Assembly: GCA_024229395.1 (NCBI GenBank)
Contig: JAAESM010000027.1
Location: 168,248 to 232,247, forward strand
Source: Planctomycetota bacterium
GTDB taxonomy: Bacteria > Planctomycetota > UBA1135
Length of the DNA: 64,000 bases
Direction of reading: 5' to 3'
The position numbers and the translations under genes are program-made. The notes beneath the pieces were generated by a model. That model made no database searches. It had not been told where the DNA came from and saw only the letters and a program-made list of their open reading frames with translations. Shown here in pieces: positions 60,279 through 64,000 of this stretch; the stretch's first letter is position 1; every line of letters starts with the position of its first letter.

Positions 60279-62087
60279 CTATTCGTCGGTCGAAAGCACA
60301 GCCAGGAACGCCTTCTGCGGCACTTCCACGTTGCCAATGCTCTTCATGCGCTTCTTGCCTTCCTTCTGCTTGGCCAGCAACTTACGCTTTCGCGTGATAT
60401 CGCCGCCATAACACTTGGCCGTCACGTTCTTGCTCAAAGCGCGGATGTTTTCACGCGCCATGATCTTGCCACCTACAGCTGCCTGCAGTGCAACCTCGAA
60501 CTGGTGCCGCGGAATCTCTTTGCGCAGCACTTTCAAGACCGCACGACCACGACGCTGACATGCGTCGGCATGGCAGATCACCGAAAGTGCATCCGCTTCT
60601 TCACCAGAAACCAAGATGCGTAGCTTGACCAATCGGGCGGCTTCAAAGCGCGGCTCATCGAAGTTCATCGTGCCGTAACCCTTGGTGCCGGACTTCAACT
60701 TGTCGTAGAAGTCATAGATGATCTCCGCCAGCGGCAGGTCCCACGTGATCATCACGCGGTTGGCCGACAGGTGTTCTTGACGCAAGAACTTGCCGCGACG
60801 CTCAGCACACAAACCCATCAACGCGCCGATGTTCTCAGCCGGAATCAGAATGTGCGTTTCGACCATCGGCTCCAGAATCTCAGTGAACTGAGTCGGATCC
60901 GGTAGCGAGCCAGGTGAGTGGATGTCTTGGTAAGTGCCATCCGCGAGCTTGATCTGGTACGGCACGGAAGGAGCGGTTTGCACCACATCCACGCCGGACT
61001 CACGCTCCAAACGCTCTTGCACGATTTCCATGTGCAGTAGGCCGAGGAATCCACAACGGAAACCAAAACCGAGTGCGTCGGAACTCTCTGGCTCGAAGAT
61101 GATCGAGCTATCGTTGAGCTTCAGCTGGTTCAGCGCGGCGCGCAGGTTCTCGAAATCGCCGGAGCTGACCGGGTAGATACCACACCAAACCATAGGCTTG
61201 GCTTCGCGATAACCCTCGAGAGCGGGTGCCATTTCGCCTTTTGCCACGGTCATGGTGTCACCCACATTCACATCATCGAGCTTGCGGATGTTGGAGATGA
61301 AGTAACCCACCTCACCAACCGACAGACTCTGGTGCGGCACCGCTTGCGGCATGAACTTGCCGATCTCGACCGCTTCATAATCAGCTTCTGCGCCAATCAT
61401 GCGCGTGACATCGCCTTTGCGCAGCGTGCCGTTCATGATCCGCAAGTAAACCACGATGCCACGATATTCATCGTACTTGGCATCGAAGATCAGCGCTTGC
61501 AGCGGGGCATCCGGATCACCTTGCGGCGCCGGAATGTTTTCAACCACAGCACCAATGATGTCTTCCACGCCTTCGCCTGTCTTGGCCGAGCAACGCAAAG
61601 CGGTCTCGCGCTCCAGCAGCAGCGTGTTCTCGAGTTCTTCCTCGATCTCTTCAGGGCGCGCGTGCGGCAGGTCAACCTTGTTGAAGACCGGCAGGACCGT
61701 CATATCCAAGTCCATTGCCAATCCAGCATTGGCCACAGTCTGCGCCTGAATGCCTTGCGCGGCATCGATCAGCAACAACGCGCCTTCACATGCTTGCAAA
61801 GACTTCTCCACCTCATAGGCAAAGTCCACGTGGCCTGGCGTATCGATCAAGTTGAGCAGATACTCCACGCCATTGACCTTGTGCGTCAGCGAAACCGCAG
61901 CCGCCTTGATGGTGATGCCACGTTCGCGCTCCAGATCCATCGAATCGAGCTGCTGAGCCTTGCGCTCACGCTCATCTACCGCTCCGGTAATACCAAGAAA
62001 ACGGTCGGCAAGCGTGGACTTGCCGTGGTCGATGTGGGCGATGATCGAGAAGTTCCGGATACGTTCCGGAGGAAAGGACTTGCTCAT
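60279..62087 (-). CDS. lepA: Elongation factor 4 (LepA)
   Basis: 602 residues from ATG 62087, the normal length. G1 'IIAHIDHGKSTLADRFLG', G2/effector 'ERERGITIKAAAVSL', G3 'LIDTPGHVDFAYEVEKSL', G4 'VFNKVDLPHA', and the LepA-specific C-terminal region ('LAEIIYDFYDKLKSGTKGYG', 'AKCYGGDITRKRKLLAKQKE'). The ribosome-bound GTPase assists translation or ribosome biogenesis under stress. lepA and lepB lie on one strand here, separated by two anchored-protein genes, unlike the adjacent lepAB of enterobacteria. Confidence 0.98.
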   Translation of the reverse strand: MSKSFPPERIRNFSIIAHIDHGKSTLADRFLGITGAVDERERKAQQLDSMDLERERGITIKAAAVSLTHKVNGVEYLLNLIDTPGHVDFAYEVEKSLQACEGALLLIDAAQGIQAQTVANAGLAMDLDMTVLPVFNKVDLPHARPEEIEEELENTLLLERETALRCSAKTGEGVEDIIGAVVENIPAPQGDPDAPLQALIFDAKYDEYRGIVVYLRIMNGTLRKGDVTRMIGAEADYEAVEIGKFMPQAVPHQSLSVGEVGYFISNIRKLDDVNVGDTMTVAKGEMAPALEGYREAKPMVWCGIYPVSSGDFENLRAALNQLKLNDSSIIFEPESSDALGFGFRCGFLGLLHMEIVQERLERESGVDVVQTAPSVPYQIKLADGTYQDIHSPGSLPDPTQFTEILEPMVETHILIPAENIGALMGLCAERRGKFLRQEHLSANRVMITWDLPLAEIIYDFYDKLKSGTKGYGTMNFDEPRFEAARLVKLRILVSGEEADALSVICHADACQRRGRAVLKVLRKEIPRHQFEVALQAAVGGKIMARENIRALSKNVTAKCYGGDITRKRKLLAKQKEGKKRMKSIGNVEVPQKAFLAVLSTDE

Positions 62088-62194
62088 TCGATGGTGCTGG
62101 ACAGGGCGGGCGGAGCGCAGCGGGTCTGTGCTGGCTGCACCGCGACTTCTGGCTGGACAGGCGGGCATTGTCACCGCCGGACCACACATCATAA

Positions 62195-62606
62195 GGCTTC
62201 CGTGGCAATCCCGCCGAGCCGCTAAGCTTGGTCCCAGCCCAGCCCTTTGGGCTCCTTAAAGCAACTGAATCCGATGATGGTTTCGACTGGCCGCGGTTGA
62301 TCTGCAGCGTATAAAGGAAGTGGCGCTGGTTCGAGGACAAGGCGCAGTCGCGCTGGTCCATGCCGGGCACTCTGGAACTCTATTTCGCCTCCAACCGGCC
62401 ACTGCCAGGCGAGACCGAAGCTGGTGACTTCAATCTTTGGCGCACGGCCTGGGATGGCGAGACTTGGATCGAACCGATTCCAATCGATCAGGTCAATTCC
62501 GACAGCAACGAGTTCTATCCGTCGCTGACCAGTGGGGGTGACCTCTACTACACCACCGAGCTGGAGGGCGGTGCCGGCGGCGAGGACATTTGGGTTGCGC
62601 TGGCCA
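62195..62606 (+). pseudogene. Decayed PD40/TolB-like beta-propeller gene fragment
   Basis: One plus-strand frame reads protein-like on both sides of an in-frame TAA at 62312-62314: upstream 'PFGLLKATESDDGFDWPRL', downstream 'EDKAQSRWSMPGTLELYFAS', 'NRPLPGETEAGDFNLWRT', 'PIDQVNSDSNEFYPSLT' and 'GGDLYYTTELEGGAGGEDIW'. The second part is a clear WD40-like/PD40 repeat (LYF-S-NRP, NEFYPSLT, GGEDIWVA), but it then runs into low-complexity sequence. No start codon or full propeller exists, so it is a remnant truncated at both ends. It lies divergent from lepA and convergent with the acyltransferase gene. Confidence 0.6.
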
Positions 62607-62678
62607 GCTCCGCCAACTCGCCCAACTTGCCCAACTCTCCGCCAGCCTTCAGCATTGGCCAGTATCCCAGTCTTGCGC

Positions 62679-64000
62679 TCACTCACCACGCGCCATCGCC
62701 GCGAAGATTCCGTCGAAGGTACCTTCCAGAAAGCGATCCACACCGAAGCGGGTCAAGTGATCATCATCACGATAGTGCGAACGCTCCGAGAAGACATGCA
62801 ATCTCTTTTCTGCATTGTCGAAGAAGGCCGGCGCTGGATCGACGATGGTCAAGCCAGGAATATTCAAATCGGCGAAAACAGTCTCGGCATGCCGCTGCCG
62901 CGCTTGATGATACGCAAGAGTCACCGTGTAGCGATCCGGCAGTTCCACGAAAGGGAAGCGGTGCGCTTGGAAGAAGTGGCGTGCTGATTTGACGCTATCG
63001 GTCTCCGGGACTTGCTTGACAAGCCAAACCCGCACGCCGGCGTCGGTGAGTTCCTGCGCGAGATTCTGAAGCTGCCGACGAATACTGGCACTGGCCAATT
63101 CCGGCGTGTTGCTGTCCGTCGTCATCGCCTGGTCATCGCTGGACAATGACTTGAATAGGTAAGCCGGGTCAGTTCCCTCCACTCCATTTTGGCCGCTGGC
63201 ATTCACCGACCAACGCCCGATCAGGAGCACATTGGTGATCCCGCGTTGGAGGATTGATTCCTTGATGCTTTTGTTCTGCTCCAAACAATCCTCAATTTCG
63301 GTTTCCGTCCAACTCGGCCGCCACAATCCAGGAATCGGCAGACGCGCCGAAACCAAGTAGGCCTCGCCAGCCAACCCATACTCCGACGCCTTGCGATCGA
63401 CGATATCGCTCAGCATCATGCCATGACTATCGCCCCAGTAGACGAAGTCTGGGATCGTTTGGCTGACGATCTCAGCTTGTTGATTGTGGTTCAGGATTTC
63501 ACCACCATCATCCTGGCCAGTAGCCAAGATGGTTTCCTTAGCCGGGTGGGCACCGATCGCTTTGGGAAGACCGCGACGACCAAAGAACTCGGTGCCCTTC
63601 CAAGTGATGTCCTCGACGAACACCATTTCTTCGGCACTGAACCGCTGAGGTACCCCATCCATCTTGCGGATCCATTGCGACGAACCAAAAATCAACACGA
63701 CCGTAGCGAAGCCAAAAACGAAGGTCGCTTTCTGGCTCTCAAGCCACTTCCCTTTGCGGAAGGGATTCTCGACGAATCTCCAGGAGAAGTAAGCCAGCAC
63801 CACGGAAAGGGCGACCAGGCTCATGCGAATCCCGAAGGTCACGTCGATGAAGACGAACTTCGAGAACGAGAAAAGCGGCCAGTGCCAAAGATATAAGGAG
63901 TAGGAAATCAACCCGACAAAAACCGCAGGCCGTGTCGACAGCAACTTGGCCGCAATCGGAGTCTGATTGCAGCTACTGGCGATGAACACCGACGCACCGA
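62679..64000 (-). CDS. OafA/YrhL-type acyltransferase with SGNH domain (partial)
   Basis: The frame is open at the right edge, so the N-terminal helices are missing. The visible ~440 residues begin inside the acyltransferase-3 membrane domain ('VGLISYSLYLWHWPLFSF', 'YFSWRFVENPFRKGKW'), pass a last transmembrane helix ('KATFVFGFATVVLIFGSS') and end in a ~300-residue SGNH hydrolase-like domain: block I 'FVYWGDSHGMMLSDI' and block V Asp-x2-His in 'RDDDHLTRFGVD'. Such proteins O-acetylate LPS, O-antigen or other envelope polysaccharides. The SGNH catalytic Ser, Asp and His appear present. Confidence 0.93.
   Translation of the reverse strand, partial: GASVFIASSCNQTPIAAKLLSTRPAVFVGLISYSLYLWHWPLFSFSKFVFIDVTFGIRMSLVALSVVLAYFSWRFVENPFRKGKWLESQKATFVFGFATVVLIFGSSQWIRKMDGVPQRFSAEEMVFVEDITWKGTEFFGRRGLPKAIGAHPAKETILATGQDDGGEILNHNQQAEIVSQTIPDFVYWGDSHGMMLSDIVDRKASEYGLAGEAYLVSARLPIPGLWRPSWTETEIEDCLEQNKSIKESILQRGITNVLLIGRWSVNASGQNGVEGTDPAYLFKSLSSDDQAMTTDSNTPELASASIRRQLQNLAQELTDAGVRVWLVKQVPETDSVKSARHFFQAHRFPFVELPDRYTVTLAYHQARQRHAETVFADLNIPGLTIVDPAPAFFDNAEKRLHVFSERSHYRDDDHLTRFGVDRFLEGTFDGIFAAMARGE

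Noticed and set aside
62222..62743. 173-codon minus-strand frame upstream of lepA
   Set aside because: The opposite strand carries PD40-like sequence. The minus-strand translation lacks any recognisable pattern.

Overview
The window looks like a Planctomycetota chromosome, gene-dense and roughly 55-60% GC by eye. The evidence is the repertoire: two double-sulfatase fusions, a signal peptidase I with a large extracytoplasmic insertion, an FG-GAP protein ending in a C-terminal domain I associate with planctomycetes of the Poly30 type, futalosine-pathway MqnC, carboxypeptidase-regulatory-like anchored proteins and many lipoproteins. lptB, waaF and a WaaP-like kinase indicate a Gram-negative, LPS-type outer membrane. 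No rRNA, tRNA, CRISPR, insertion sequence or prophage was recognised, so this appears to be core or near-core genome rather than an island.

Layout. 1-10 kb: end of a ClC channel, an M23 peptidase, two tandem-sulfatase proteins on opposite strands around a YdeI-like gene, and a frameshifted ECF sigma factor. 10-17.5 kb (minus strand): mqnC, the DUF2868/DUF3482 GTPase pair, YqgE, a small membrane protein and a TMTC-like TPR membrane protein. 17.6-25.4 kb: ddl, then a six-gene minus-strand operon (parvulin-like protein, two ATPase/permease ABC-2 pairs, DDAH-family amidinohydrolase), and a galactokinase-like GHMP kinase. 25-32 kb: two lipoproteins, an aminotransferase, a leucine-dehydrogenase-type enzyme with a membrane protein and a TrkA-C protein, and lemA followed by a structured non-coding stretch and terminator. 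32-46 kb: YihY, DegT aminotransferase, Hpt protein, AGCS symporter, a cytidine-deaminase-like protein without zinc ligands, ligA, proC, an EEP/PLD pair and a porin. 46-51 kb: waaF divergent from a tightly overlapped four-gene operon (Gfo/Idh oxidoreductase, radical SAM, methyltransferase, WaaP-like kinase), the best candidate here for an undescribed biosynthetic system. 51-64 kb (minus strand): etfBA, FG-GAP protein, lptB, lepB, two carboxypeptidase-regulatory-like proteins, lepA, a decayed PD40 propeller and an OafA/SGNH acyltransferase cut by the window end.

Expression. Many first genes of transcription units have a TAnnnT (-10-like) hexamer only 6-9 bases before the start codon and no Shine-Dalgarno sequence. 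Several downstream operon genes (DUF3482 gene, ABC permease at 20415, etfA, the EEP gene) do have GGAG-type sites. This suggests frequent leaderless transcription and was used to choose several starts.
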